DNA of 58,280 nt from Streptomyces plumbidurans (GTDB lineage Bacteria; Actinomycetota; Actinomycetes; Streptomycetales; Streptomycetaceae): the NCBI RefSeq assembly GCF_019857225.1, contig NZ_JAFJSY010000037.1, positions 1 through 58,280 of the forward strand, written 5' to 3'. The translations under genes were made by a program, and so were the position numbers. The notes beneath the pieces were generated by a model, which worked only from the letters and a program-made list of their open reading frames with translations, was not told the DNA's origin and did not search any database. How positions within the stretch are numbered: position 1 is the first letter of the stretch; each line of letters opens with the position of its first letter. Positions 1 to 8,505 of the stretch are shown here, piece after piece.

Positions 1-2
1 GG

Positions 3-773
3 GTGCTGACCGCCTGCGCCGACGCCCGCACGACCGTCGTCGTCGCCGACGCCCGGCCCACCGCCCGGCCCGTGCGCTGGGCCCGCGAGGACCCGCCCGG
101 CGGCGGACCGCTCGCCGCGCTCGGCGCCGGGCTGCACCACACCACGGCCGAGGAACTCGTCGTACTCTCGGCCGATCTGCCGTTCCTCGGGGCCGCGACG
201 GTGCGGCGGCTGCTGACCGCGCTGCGCGCGAGCGGCACGGACGGCGCCCTGCTCACCGACGCCGACGGCCGCGACCAGCCCCTTGTGGCCGCCTACCGCA
301 CCGACGCGCTGCGCCGCGTACTGGCCGCCCTGTCCACCGGGCACGACGGTCTCACCGGGCTGCCGCTGCGCCGGCTGATTGCGGCCCTCGACCTCACCCG
401 CGTCCAGGACCCCGTCGCATCCTTCGACTGCGACACCTGGGACGACATCGCCTCCGCCAGGGCACGTATCAGGGAGCATGGGCACGTGTTGGATGAATGG
501 ATTTCCGCAGCCAAGAACGAGCTGGGCATCGACCTCGACGTCGACATCCGTGCCCTGCTCGACGTCGCCCGCGACGCCGCACACTCCGTCGCCAGGCCCG
601 CGGCACCGCTGACCACCTTCCTCGTCGGCTACGCGGCCGCACAGGCCGGAGGGAGCCCCGAAGCCGTCGCCGAAGCCGCCCGCAAGGTCTCGGCCCTCGC
701 TCTGAGCTGGGCCGAGGAGGACGCCGGCGACAAGCCCGGCGACGCCCCCGGCACCGGCCCGGACGCCGGATGA
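3..773 (+). CDS. MobA-like nucleotidyltransferase fused to a DUF6457 domain (5'-truncated)
   Basis: The first ~165 residues look like the C-terminal two thirds of a MobA-type NTP transferase (molybdenum cofactor guanylyltransferase family), with the PPGGGPLAAL segment and the LSADLPFL strand that carries the metal-binding Asp. The N-terminal LAGG nucleotide loop is missing because the gene starts before the window, so the GTG at base 3 is probably internal. Residues ~163-240 (LDEWISAAKNELGIDLDVD onward) form a DUF6457 helical domain, a known Streptomyces fusion partner. The tail is Gly/Asp/Pro rich. The stop overlaps the moeA start (ATGA), so the two are translationally coupled and share a Mo-cofactor role. 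Whether it transfers GMP or CMP cannot be told here. Confidence 0.8.
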   Translation: MLTACADARTTVVVADARPTARPVRWAREDPPGGGPLAALGAGLHHTTAEELVVLSADLPFLGAATVRRLLTALRASGTDGALLTDADGRDQPLVAAYRTDALRRVLAALSTGHDGLTGLPLRRLIAALDLTRVQDPVASFDCDTWDDIASARARIREHGHVLDEWISAAKNELGIDLDVDIRALLDVARDAAHSVARPAAPLTTFLVGYAAAQAGGSPEAVAEAARKVSALALSWAEEDAGDKPGDAPGTGPDAG

Positions 774-2146
774 CCGCCCGCTCCGCCCGCACCGGCGAGG
801 ACGCCGAGGACCTCGACGTCGAGGAGGTGCTCGCCCTGGTGAACGACCCCGACGGCCGCGTCGCTCCCGGCGACGGCGTACCCGCGCCCGCCGCGCCCGG
901 CGCCCACGCCCGCCACGGCGCACCGCACAAGCCCGACGCCCACCACCGGGCCACGTCCTGGCCCGAGGCCCGGGAGATCGCCGCACGCGCCGCCCGGTCC
1001 GGTGCCCGCCGCGACCTCGTCTCCGTCCCCCTCGACGCCTCTCTGGGCCTCACCCTCGCCGCCCCCCTCACCGCCCTCACCGACCTGCCCTCCTTCGACA
1101 CCTCCGCGATGGACGGCTGGGCGGTCGCGGGACCCGGCCCCTGGGACGTACGGGAGGAGGGCGTCCTCGCCGGGCACGACGAGCCGGAGGCGCTCACCGA
1201 CGGGGAGGCCGTCCGGATCGCCACCGGCGCCCGTATCCCGCCCGACACGACCGCCGTGATCCGCACCGAGCACGGCCGTACCGACGACAAGGGTCGGCTG
1301 CACGCCACCCGCGAGATGCACCACGGCCAGGACATCCGCCCCCGCGGCCAGGAGTGCCGCTCCGGCGACCAGCTCCTGCCCGTCGGCGTCCTCGTGACAC
1401 CCGCAGTGCTCGGCCTCGCCGCGGCCGCCGGCTACGACACCGTCACCGCCGTTCCGCGCCCCCGCGTCCATGTCCTCGTACTGGGCGACGAGTTGCTCAC
1501 CGAGGGCACCCCGCACGACGGCCTGATCAGGGACGCCCTCGGCCCGATGCTGCCGCCCTGGCTGCGGGCGCTGGGCGGCGAGGTCACCTCCGTACGGCGG
1601 ATCGGGGACGACGCGAAGGCCCTGCGCAAGGCCATCACCGGCTCCGACGCCGACCTGATCGTCACCACCGGCGGCACGGCCTCCGGCCCCGTCGACCACG
1701 TCCACCCCACCCTGCGCCGCATCGGCGCCGAACTCCTCGTGGACGGCGTCAAGGTGCGCCCCGGCCACCCGATGCTGCTGGCCCGCACCAAGGCCGGACA
1801 GCACCTGGTCGGCCTGCCGGGCAATCCCCTGGCCGCCGTCTCCGGGCTGCTCACGCTCGCCGAACCACTGCTGCGCACGCTCGCCGCCCGCCCCGCCCCG
1901 GAGCCGTACACCCTCCCGGTCCAGGACGCGGCGCACGGGCATCCGTACGACACCCGGCTCATCCCCGTCGTGCTGCGCGGGGACCGTGCCGTGCCGGTGC
2001 ACTACAACGGCCCGGCCATGCTGCGCGGCATCGCGGCGGCCGACGCCCTCGCCGTCGTCCCACCCGGCGGCGCCCGCCCCGGCCAGGAGCTCGAACTCCT
2101 CGACCTGCCCTGGGCGTCCGCCGGAATCGGGGTGTGTTTCACGTGA
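770..2146 (+). CDS. moeA: Molybdopterin molybdenumtransferase MoeA
   Basis: This 458-aa protein inserts molybdenum into adenylylated molybdopterin in the cytoplasm. Family motifs seen: SFDTSAMDGWA, IATGARIPPDT, the GDELLTEG strand, TTGGTASGPVDHVHP and GLPGNPLAA. The C-terminal domain IV follows. The ATG at 770 overlaps the upstream stop as ATGA and sets the start; longer in-frame starts would lie inside the previous gene. Residues 1-60 are an acidic then Ala/Pro/His-rich extension not usual in MoeA, probably disordered. The last codons (CFT-stop) are made from a ParB-binding palindrome, so the coding sequence and a chromosome-segregation site share bases. Confidence 0.95.
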   Translation: MTARSARTGEDAEDLDVEEVLALVNDPDGRVAPGDGVPAPAAPGAHARHGAPHKPDAHHRATSWPEAREIAARAARSGARRDLVSVPLDASLGLTLAAPLTALTDLPSFDTSAMDGWAVAGPGPWDVREEGVLAGHDEPEALTDGEAVRIATGARIPPDTTAVIRTEHGRTDDKGRLHATREMHHGQDIRPRGQECRSGDQLLPVGVLVTPAVLGLAAAAGYDTVTAVPRPRVHVLVLGDELLTEGTPHDGLIRDALGPMLPPWLRALGGEVTSVRRIGDDAKALRKAITGSDADLIVTTGGTASGPVDHVHPTLRRIGAELLVDGVKVRPGHPMLLARTKAGQHLVGLPGNPLAAVSGLLTLAEPLLRTLAARPAPEPYTLPVQDAAHGHPYDTRLIPVVLRGDRAVPVHYNGPAMLRGIAAADALAVVPPGGARPGQELELLDLPWASAGIGVCFT

Positions 2147-2149
2147 AAC
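2136..2149. promoter_or_regulatory. parS: parS site (ParB-binding palindrome) overlapping the moeA stop
   Basis: GTTTCACGTGAAAC is a perfect 14-bp palindrome identical to the core parS of Streptomyces and Bacillus. It encodes the last moeA codons and contains the TGA stop. ParB binds such sites clustered around oriC. A second perfect copy lies at 33757. Confidence 0.92.
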
Positions 2150-2221
2150 TTCCGGGCCATGACGCGATCGCCCGCCAAGCGGACGAACATCTCGAGCCGA
2201 CAACCAACAAGAACAGTCGAA

Positions 2222-2250
2222 ACGGTCCGCCGAAGAATCCGGCGGACCGT
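2222..2250. terminator. Hairpin terminator between convergent moeA and lipoprotein gene
   Basis: ACGGTCCGCC and GGCGGACCGT form a 10-bp stem with a 9-nt loop between two convergent genes. There is no U tract, which is usual for Streptomyces. Confidence 0.7.
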
Positions 2251-2265
2251 CACGAATGACCGAAG

Positions 2266-2742
2266 TTAGTTCCCGGGTGGTTGGGTGATAACGACCCGCC
2301 AGATCACGGAATTGCGCGCTGAGAATTTCCACACCAATGCGTGCATATTGGCGTGCGGTACTTTCGCGGTGAATACGCCGCTCCCGTCACCACACTGAGA
2401 CCCGGCGAGGAGCTTTCCAGCGGCGGTGATGTTGAACTTGGCAGTGCCTGCGCATGTCCACATCGCCGTGACGGATGAGGCTTTCCCGGCTGACGCGGGA
2501 AGCCTGACACTGCCCGCACCGTGACCTGACCCTGTGTAGAGCGTCTTCGATCCGACAGGGATCGAAGACTGGATCGGATTGGGGAGGCGGTCGGGGTTCG
2601 TCGGGGTCTGTACCTGAGAGGGGGGCGCGCTGATCCCCGTCGTCGCCCCGTGGGTGGCGTTCGCGCGGGGATGAGTGCTGCCGGAACAGGCCGACACAAG
2701 CGCCAGGGCCGACAGGCCGACGGCCAGCACGGAAAGCTTCAT
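2266..2742 (-). CDS. Small secreted lipoprotein of unknown function
   Basis: A 158-aa protein with a signal peptide ending in the lipobox LVSAC at about residues 15-19, so it should be diacylated at the Cys and sit on the outer face of the membrane. A Thr/Pro/Ser linker (residues ~20-60) leads to a ~90-aa domain with Cys residues near TAMWTCAG and GSQCGDGSG that could form a disulphide. The pattern of alternating strands suggests a beta-sandwich; no family is recognised. It lies 15 bp downstream of another secreted-protein gene on the same strand, so the two probably form one transcript and may act together at the cell surface. Confidence 0.75.
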   Translation of the reverse strand: MKLSVLAVGLSALALVSACSGSTHPRANATHGATTGISAPPSQVQTPTNPDRLPNPIQSSIPVGSKTLYTGSGHGAGSVRLPASAGKASSVTAMWTCAGTAKFNITAAGKLLAGSQCGDGSGVFTAKVPHANMHALVWKFSARNSVIWRVVITQPPGN

Positions 2743-2757
2743 CAGATCGTCCTCAAC

Positions 2758-3372
2758 TCAGGAGTGGGCGATGTAGGGCGAGAGCGCCGGGAGCTTCGCG
2801 GTCCCGTGGTTGGAGACGATCCACTTGCAGCCACCGTTCGTCGAACCCCGTTCCCATTTGAAGGAATATCCCTTCGAGCCGAGGGCGAGCCATCCGTCCC
2901 TCTTGCTCGCGGGAACCTTCCACGACCCACCCAGGGTGACGGTGGTGGTCTTGGCGTAGGAGATCGAGCCGCTGATGGTCTCCTCGGCGGAACTGACGAG
3001 GATTGACTCACTCAGCTTCACCGCGTAGCTGATGGTGCCGGTCCAGGTGTGGCCCTTGGCCACTGAAACCGAGAGGGTAACGCCGGACTGTCCATAAACG
3101 GTCTTGCTCTTGTCCCCGACGAACGTGCTCTTGACATTGTGGAAGCGGAAGCCCGGGTCGGGCGGGCAGCCGTCCGGGTGCATCGAGCTCCCGTCCGAGT
3201 TCACCGTGACGTCGGCATCGGCCGGCGCCTGCGGGATCGGGTTTCCGTCCTGGTCGGCATTGACCGGCGCCGGAGAGTCTTCCGCAAAGGCGGGTCCAAC
3301 TCCTCCGGCTCCTACAACGAGAAAAGCGGTCAGCGCAGCTGCTGTGCACGCGCGAGACAATTTGGCACTCAT
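2758..3372 (-). CDS. Secreted protein of unknown function, Ser/Thr-rich beta strands
   Basis: The chosen ATG at 3372 follows GGGAGGG and begins a classical signal peptide (MSAKLSRACTAAALTAFLVV, AFA cleavage near residue 31); an in-frame start 24 codons upstream would hide this peptide. The mature ~173 residues contain two Cys and a central stretch (SYAVKLSESILVSSAEETIS and following) of alternating Ser/Thr and hydrophobic residues. That pattern is typical of amphipathic beta hairpins and vaguely recalls pore-forming or adhesin beta domains, but no motif proves it. It is first in a probable two-gene unit with the downstream lipoprotein gene. Confidence 0.75.
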   Translation of the reverse strand: MSAKLSRACTAAALTAFLVVGAGGVGPAFAEDSPAPVNADQDGNPIPQAPADADVTVNSDGSSMHPDGCPPDPGFRFHNVKSTFVGDKSKTVYGQSGVTLSVSVAKGHTWTGTISYAVKLSESILVSSAEETISGSISYAKTTTVTLGGSWKVPASKRDGWLALGSKGYSFKWERGSTNGGCKWIVSNHGTAKLPALSPYIAHS

Positions 3373-3825
3373 GATTCCCTCCCGTTCGCCCCCTCCGGGA
3401 GCGTCATGGACAGAACAATCACGGAATGCCGGGGTGATCGTCAAGGAAACTCGGACTATCTGAGCGAGACTTGAGCTTGCCTACGCGTAAGGAGTTGCTG
3501 CTTATGTCACGGATCTCGTGATGGAGTAAGCAGAATACTTTGCCGTTCAATTAATACCGGCCGATTGAGAGCCGTCAGACATCGTCAGGCGATGGAGGCT
3601 GCGCAGCTCTAGTGCAGATGTCATGCCACAAGTACGGCCAAGCCCGTTGGAATGTGAACGCAAGAGTGGCTCGGAGGCCGATGGACCTCGAGTACGGCGG
3701 CTCGCCATGGCTGCGGTTCCGGATGGATCGACCGGTCCGGGTCCCACTGCACGCGCACTGGGCGCGTGATGCCTCGCGGGTACGCAGCCGGAGTCGGCGG
3801 GTCGACGAGGGGTAGCGTCCCCCTC
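3373..3825. other. Intergenic region between divergent genes
   Basis: This ~450-bp stretch separates the secreted-protein gene from the quinone oxidoreductase gene. Base composition is less GC-rich around 3480-3560 than elsewhere, as expected for promoters. Open frames crossing it have poor codon usage and no credible starts. No RNA gene or repeat was seen. Confidence 0.6.
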
Positions 3826-4806
3826 ATGCATGCGATCACGATTCCCGAACCTGGTGGGCCCGAGGCGCTGGTGTGGGACGAGGTCCCCGATCCGGTGGCC
3901 GGTGACGGCGAGGTGCTGGTCGAGGTGGTGGCCGGGGCCGTCAACCGCGCCGACATCCTGCAGCGGCAGGGTTTCTACGACCCGCCGCCGGGCTCGTCCC
4001 CCTACCCCGGCCTGGAGTGCTCCGGCAGGATCGCCGCGGTCGGCGCCGGCGTCTCCGGCTGGGCGGTCGGCGACGAGGTGTGCGCGCTGCTCGCGGGCGG
4101 CGGCTACGCCGAGAAGGTCGCCGTCCCGGCCGGTCAGCTGCTGCCCGTACCGAAGGGCCTCGACCTCAAGCAGGCCGCGGCACTGCCCGAAGTGGTCTGC
4201 ACCGTCTGGTCGAACGTCTTCATGATCGCCCAGCTGCGCCCCGGCGAGACGCTGCTCGTGCACGGCGGCTCCAGCGGCATCGGCACCATGGCGATCCAGC
4301 TGGCCAAGGCCGTCGGCGCCAAGGTCGCGGTCACGGCGGGCACCCGGGAGAAGCTGGAGCGGTGCGCCGCGCTGGGCGCGGACATCCTGATCAACTACAG
4401 GGAGCAGGACTTCGTCGAGGAGGTCAAGAAGGCCAGCGACGGGGCGGGCGCCGACGTCATCCTCGACAACATGGGCGCCAAGTACCTGGACCGCAATCTG
4501 CGGGCCCTCGCCGTCAGCGGCCGCCTCGCCGTCATCGGCATGCAGGGCGGCATCAAGGGCGAGCTGAACCTCGCCACGCTTCTGAACAAGCGGGCCGCGA
4601 TCAGCGCGACCTCGCTCCGGGCGCGCCCGCTCGGCGAGAAGGCGGCGATCGTCGCGGCCGTACGCGAGCACGTGTGGCCCCTGATCGACGGCGGCCATGT
4701 CCGTCCGGTCGTCGACCGCGAGATCCCGATGAGTGACGCGGCCGCGGCGCACCGGGTCGTGGAGGAGAGCGGGCACGTGGGCAAGGTGCTGCTGGTCGTG
4801 CCCTGA
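3826..4806 (+). CDS. NAD(P)H quinone oxidoreductase, PIG3/zinc-free MDR family
   Basis: A 326-aa medium-chain dehydrogenase/reductase without zinc ligands. The N-terminal GroES-like domain carries the AGAVNRADILQRQG and YPGLECSG motifs of the PIG3/Qor group. The Rossmann domain has HGGSSGIGTMAIQLAKA for NADPH binding. It probably reduces quinones or enones with NADPH in the cytoplasm. The ATG at 3826 is chosen because family proteins begin MHAI-x-IPEPGGP; the longer frame from 3766 adds 20 unlike residues. It stands alone between divergent and convergent neighbours. Confidence 0.9.
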   Translation: MHAITIPEPGGPEALVWDEVPDPVAGDGEVLVEVVAGAVNRADILQRQGFYDPPPGSSPYPGLECSGRIAAVGAGVSGWAVGDEVCALLAGGGYAEKVAVPAGQLLPVPKGLDLKQAAALPEVVCTVWSNVFMIAQLRPGETLLVHGGSSGIGTMAIQLAKAVGAKVAVTAGTREKLERCAALGADILINYREQDFVEEVKKASDGAGADVILDNMGAKYLDRNLRALAVSGRLAVIGMQGGIKGELNLATLLNKRAAISATSLRARPLGEKAAIVAAVREHVWPLIDGGHVRPVVDREIPMSDAAAAHRVVEESGHVGKVLLVVP

Positions 4807-4837
4807 CACGCGCGCCCGCGGGCCACCGACCGCGTGT

Positions 4838-5692
4838 CTAGGCCCGCCGCATCCGCAGGCCGATGAAGGCGAGTCCCAGACCGAGCCCGATCAGGACCAG
4901 TCCGCTGCCCAGCGGCAGGATCTTCAGTACGGGCTCGGCGGGGCTCCCGGCCTGCGAGGCGGCCTGCCGAGCCGGGGCCTGCGCGGGCCCGGAGGGCGCC
5001 AGGCCCGCCTCGTCGGGCGGCGAGGCGGTGGCGTCCCCGGCAGTCTCGTCACCCGGGTCCGACCCTTGCGGGTAGGTCGTGTCCTCGCTCTCGTCCTCCC
5101 CCTGGTCCGAGGAGTCGCCGGCCGTCTCGTCCGCCGACGGCGTCTCCTGCCGCCCGGGCCGCTCCCGCCCCTCGCCCGCGACGCTCCCGGCCCGTGGGGG
5201 TTTCGGGGAGCCGGTGGGGGAGGCGGAACGGTGCCCGGCCCCCGGGGTGCGGGCACTGGGCGTACGTCCGGCGTGGGGCTTCTCCCCCGCATCCTCCCCG
5301 GAGCCCGCCTCGCGCCCCGAACCGTTCTCGTCCCCCGGCCAGGCTTCGTCCCCCGAACCCGCCGCATGCCCGGAGCCGGTCTCGTTGCCGGAGCTGTTCT
5401 CATCCCCGGAACCGTTCTCGTCCCCGGAGCCGTTCTCGTCCCGGGAACCGGTCTGACCGGCGTGCCCGGTGTGCCCGGCCTGCCCGGCCTGCCCCCTCGA
5501 TCCGGCCCCGGCCCCGTGCGTCGGCCCCGGCGCACGCGCAGGGGGACCGGCGATCACCGCCACGGGCGCGTACGACGCGACGCCCCGGTACGACGCGTTC
5601 GCCACCGCACCCCCGCAGGGCAGCACGAGCACGCTCGCCCCCACCCCCACCACCAGTCCGGCCCCCTGCAAAGCACGCAGCCATGGAGTCAC
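4838..5692 (-). CDS. Low-complexity acidic surface protein with C-terminal membrane anchor
   Basis: A 284-aa protein with a hydrophobic N-terminal segment (residues ~10-30, possible signal peptide), about 200 residues rich in Gly, Ser, Asp, Glu and Pro with repeated GSGDEN units (residues ~85-125), and a C-terminal transmembrane helix (LPLGSGLVLIGLGLGLAFIG) ended by positively charged LRMRRA. It resembles LAETG-type surface proteins but no LPxTG/LAxTG motif precedes the helix, so it is probably kept as a membrane-anchored stalk. It converges with the quinone oxidoreductase gene. Function unknown. Confidence 0.7.
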   Translation of the reverse strand: MTPWLRALQGAGLVVGVGASVLVLPCGGAVANASYRGVASYAPVAVIAGPPARAPGPTHGAGAGSRGQAGQAGHTGHAGQTGSRDENGSGDENGSGDENSSGNETGSGHAAGSGDEAWPGDENGSGREAGSGEDAGEKPHAGRTPSARTPGAGHRSASPTGSPKPPRAGSVAGEGRERPGRQETPSADETAGDSSDQGEDESEDTTYPQGSDPGDETAGDATASPPDEAGLAPSGPAQAPARQAASQAGSPAEPVLKILPLGSGLVLIGLGLGLAFIGLRMRRA

Positions 5693-5873
5693 GTATCAAG
5701 GCTCACACCGGGGCGCACTTCCGGCACTCCGGACACCGCCAAAAGTCCGAAGCCCGGCTGCTGCGGACGGTGGACACCGCGCCCTGACGGAAAACACCGC
5801 ACCGTAAACGGTGGATCACCCTTCACCGGGGGCACCACGGTGATGAGATGCACGGGTGCGAGAGAATGGCGGC

Positions 5874-6413
5874 ATGGAGATGCCGAGGAACGACAGGTCG
5901 CCGGAGAACCCCCAGATCCTGGTCGTGGGCCAGGACGGCATGGCGATTGGCGGCGGTACAGACGAGGACTCCCGCGAGATTCCGGTGACGGAACAGGTCG
6001 AGCAGCCGGCCAAGGTGATGCGGATCGGCAGCATGATCAAACAGCTCCTCGAAGAGGTGCGCGTGGCTCCCCTGGACGAGGCGAGCCGGGCCCGGCTCAA
6101 GGAGATCCACCGCAGCTCGGTGAAGGAGCTGGAGGACGGTCTTGCGCCGGAGCTGGTGGAGGAGCTGGAGCGGCTCTCCCTGCCCTTCACGGACGACGGC
6201 ACTCCCTCCGATGCCGAACTGCGCATCGCGCAGGCACAGTTGGTGGGCTGGCTGGAGGGGCTCTTCCACGGCATCCAGACCACGCTGTTCGCCCAGCAGA
6301 TGGCCGCGCGGGCCCAGCTGGAGCAGATGCGGCGCGCGCTGCCGCCGGGCGTGGCCCCCGACGGCACCGAGGACCGCCAGGCGGGCGGCCGCTCGGGCGG
6401 ACCGTACCTGTAG
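5874..6413 (+). CDS. bpa: Bacterial proteasome activator Bpa/PafE
   Basis: This 179-aa protein matches the Bpa (PafE) family: a disordered N-terminus with ENPQILVVGQDGMA, then long helices (KVMRIGSMIKQLLEEVR; LKEIHRSSVKELEDGLAPEL; IAQAQLVGWLEGLFHGIQ) that build the dodecameric ring. It ends in GPYL, close to the GQYL tail of the mycobacterial protein, which docks between 20S proteasome alpha subunits and opens the gate without ATP. The ATG at 5874 is preferred over the GTG at 5856 because MEMPRND is the better-fitting N-terminus; a GAGA purine run lies upstream. It is single, followed by a repeat and a strong terminator. Confidence 0.9.
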   Translation: MEMPRNDRSPENPQILVVGQDGMAIGGGTDEDSREIPVTEQVEQPAKVMRIGSMIKQLLEEVRVAPLDEASRARLKEIHRSSVKELEDGLAPELVEELERLSLPFTDDGTPSDAELRIAQAQLVGWLEGLFHGIQTTLFAQQMAARAQLEQMRRALPPGVAPDGTEDRQAGGRSGGPYL

Positions 6414-6435
6414 GCGGACCTGTAACGAGCCGAAT

Positions 6436-6484
6436 CCGTAAGAACCCGTAAGAACCCGTAAGAACCCGTAAGAACCCGTAAGAA
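6436..6484. repeat. Tandem 10-bp repeat (AGAACCCGTA, ~4.5 copies)
   Basis: Four perfect copies of AGAACCCGTA (6441-6480), flanked by CCGTA and AGAA, lie between the bpa stop and the terminator. The 10-bp period matches one helical turn. It is in the 3' untranslated region and probably varies in copy number. Confidence 0.9.
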
Positions 6485-6517
6485 AGGGCCCGGCGGCCGA
6501 GAAGCCGCCGGGCCCTT
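6484..6517. terminator. Strong bidirectional terminator between bpa and the kinase gene
   Basis: A 14-bp perfect stem (AAGGGCCCGGCGGC with its complement) closes a 6-nt loop CGAGAA. It serves the convergent bpa and Ser/Thr kinase genes. Confidence 0.88.
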
Positions 6518-6536
6518 CACCTGTCCGTCGCGCGGG

Positions 6537-8171
6537 TCAGGACGGCGGGTTGCCCGAGGAGACGCTGAGCTCGATCTCGGGCATCTTCTTCGGGTCGACG
6601 TCCGTGTCGGCGGACGGGAACTGGTCGATGACCGCGCCCTGGCCGTAGGTGTTCTCGTCGACCGGCTTGATCTTCAGCTCCCAGCCGGCGGCCTGCAGGC
6701 ACTCCTTGACCGAACCGATGTACTTGAAGCGGAAGTCGGGGAGCTTGATCTTGTGGGGGTCGTTGTACGACTCCTGTGGCTCCGTGCACTCGGTCGACTC
6801 GATCTTCTTCGTGGTGTCCGGGCCGCGGTAGCCCGCCGCCTTGGTCGCCGAGGCGCTCGCGCTGCCGCCGCCGCCCTTGCCCTCGTCGTCACCGCCGCCG
6901 CTGTTCAGCAGCAGCGCCGCGATCAGGCCGCCGACCGCGATGATCGAGACGACGATCGAGCCGATGATCACCGGCCTGTTGTTCTTGCCGCCGCCGCCCG
7001 CGGGGGGCGCGGCGGCCTGGGGCGTGATGTTGTACGGCGGCGGGGTGGAGGGCTGGCCGTACGGGGACGGCGTCGGCTGGTAGCCGCCCTGCTGCGGGTA
7101 GCCGTACGCCGGGGAGGCCGGCTGCGACGGCGGCGCCGGGGTGCCGTACGGGTTCGGGGTCGGCTGGTACGGCGTCTGGACGGGGCCCGTCGGTGCCGGG
7201 GTCGACTGGTCGACCGGCGGGAAGACCGCGGAGCCGACGCCGGAACCGGCCTGGGCGGGCGCGCCCGGCACGATGCTCGGCGGGGTGGCGTTGAAGGAGG
7301 CGGCCACGCGCAGGCACTCGTCGCGCATGGACTCGGAGTTCGGGAAGCGCTCGTTCGGGTTCTTCTTCAGCGCGCGGGCGACCAGGGCGTCCACCGCGGG
7401 CGGCAGCGCCCGGTTGATCGACGACGGGGCGACCGGCTCCTCCTGCACATGCGCGTAGGCGATCGCGAGCGGTGAGTCCGCATCGAACGGCAGCCGCCCG
7501 GTGACCAGTTGGAAGAGCATGATGCCGACCGAGTAGAGGTCGGAGCGGGCGTCCACACCGCGCCCCAGCGCCTGCTCCGGCGAGAGGTACTGCGGGGTGC
7601 CCACGACCATGCCGGTCTGCGTCATCGACGTCACGCCCGACTGCATGGCGCGCGCGATGCCGAAGTCCATCACCTTGACCACGCCGCGCTTGGTCATCAT
7701 GACGTTGCCCGGCTTGATGTCGCGGTGGACCAGGCCCATCTCGTGGCTGATCTCCAGCGCCGCGAGCACATCGGCGGTGATCTTCAGCGCCTTGTCCGCG
7801 GGCATCGCGCCGAGCTGCCGTACGTCCTCGTCGAGCACCGAGCCCAGCGGGCGGCCCTCGATGTACTCCATGACGATGTACGGAGTCGTCATGCCGTCGA
7901 GGGTGTCCTCGCCGGTGTCGAAGACGGAGACGATGTTGGTGTGCGTGAGCTTGGCCACGGCCTGGGCCTCGCGGCGGAAGCGCTCGCGGAAGGCCTGTTC
8001 GCGCCCCAGGTCGGTGTGGAGCGTCTTGATCGCGACCTGGCGGTCGAGCACGCTGTCGTAGGCGAGATGCACCGAGGCCATGCCGCCCTCACCGAGCAGG
8101 TCGCGCAGCTGATAGCGGCCACCGGCCAACGCCCGCCCCGTGTACCGGCCCTGTGCGCCGTCCTGGCTCAT
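6537..8171 (-). CDS. Membrane Ser/Thr protein kinase with one PASTA domain
   Basis: A 544-aa Hanks-type kinase. Residues ~18-285 form the catalytic domain: glycine loop LLGEGGMASV, ATP-binding Lys in VAIKTL, HRDIKPGN catalytic loop, DFGIARA, and activation loop threonines before GTPQYLSPEQA. A Pro/Gln/Tyr-rich juxtamembrane linker (~300-390) precedes a transmembrane helix (PVIIGSIVVSIIAVGGLIAA). The outer part is a Gly/Ser/Ala stretch and a single C-terminal PASTA-like repeat (QAAGWELK ... GAVIDQFP ... IELSVSSG), the fold that binds muropeptides or lipid II. It is divergent from a second kinase gene; the two share a ~334-bp promoter region. Confidence 0.93.
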   Translation of the reverse strand: MSQDGAQGRYTGRALAGGRYQLRDLLGEGGMASVHLAYDSVLDRQVAIKTLHTDLGREQAFRERFRREAQAVAKLTHTNIVSVFDTGEDTLDGMTTPYIVMEYIEGRPLGSVLDEDVRQLGAMPADKALKITADVLAALEISHEMGLVHRDIKPGNVMMTKRGVVKVMDFGIARAMQSGVTSMTQTGMVVGTPQYLSPEQALGRGVDARSDLYSVGIMLFQLVTGRLPFDADSPLAIAYAHVQEEPVAPSSINRALPPAVDALVARALKKNPNERFPNSESMRDECLRVAASFNATPPSIVPGAPAQAGSGVGSAVFPPVDQSTPAPTGPVQTPYQPTPNPYGTPAPPSQPASPAYGYPQQGGYQPTPSPYGQPSTPPPYNITPQAAAPPAGGGGKNNRPVIIGSIVVSIIAVGGLIAALLLNSGGGDDEGKGGGGSASASATKAAGYRGPDTTKKIESTECTEPQESYNDPHKIKLPDFRFKYIGSVKECLQAAGWELKIKPVDENTYGQGAVIDQFPSADTDVDPKKMPEIELSVSSGNPPS

Positions 8172-8505
8172 GTTCCGCTTCCCCCGTGGGCCTTCAGGCG
8201 CCGTTGACTGTCATTGATCCAAAGTGCTATTCCCGGCCAAGTCTGCCCCAGGGCACTGACACGTCAAGTTCAGTGCCCGATCCGTGACCGTACGCGAAAG
8301 AAGCGTCGCGCGAGCGTTACAGACGTTGTACGTGCGGTACACAGAATTTGCACGGGACCCTTGTCGGAGGGTTTGATGGCCGGTCCGTCCTCAGCCGGTT
8401 CCGGTCCCCTTCTCGGAACGGCGGCTTGCGTTGAGGCTGTAGCGTGGCCGACGGAGACCGTAACAACACCGCGCGCACCGCGGGCAGAAACGACGGCGAG
8501 GACTG
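8172..8505. promoter_or_regulatory. Shared upstream region of two divergent kinase genes
   Basis: The 334-bp region between the kinase starts holds no credible gene. It should contain two divergent promoters; no consensus pair could be fixed with confidence. Confidence 0.5.

Noticed and set aside
629..2332. Long minus-strand open frame opposite moeA
   Set aside because: Gly/Val/Asp-rich composition typical of the antisense of a high-GC gene; moeA on the other strand has full family motifs.
3612..3815. Short plus-strand frame in the 3.4-3.8 kb gap
   Set aside because: Arg-rich, poor codon bias and no ribosome site.
3547..4809. Minus-strand frame spanning the quinone oxidoreductase gene and its upstream region
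   Set aside because: Composition and lack of motifs mark it as an antisense shadow.
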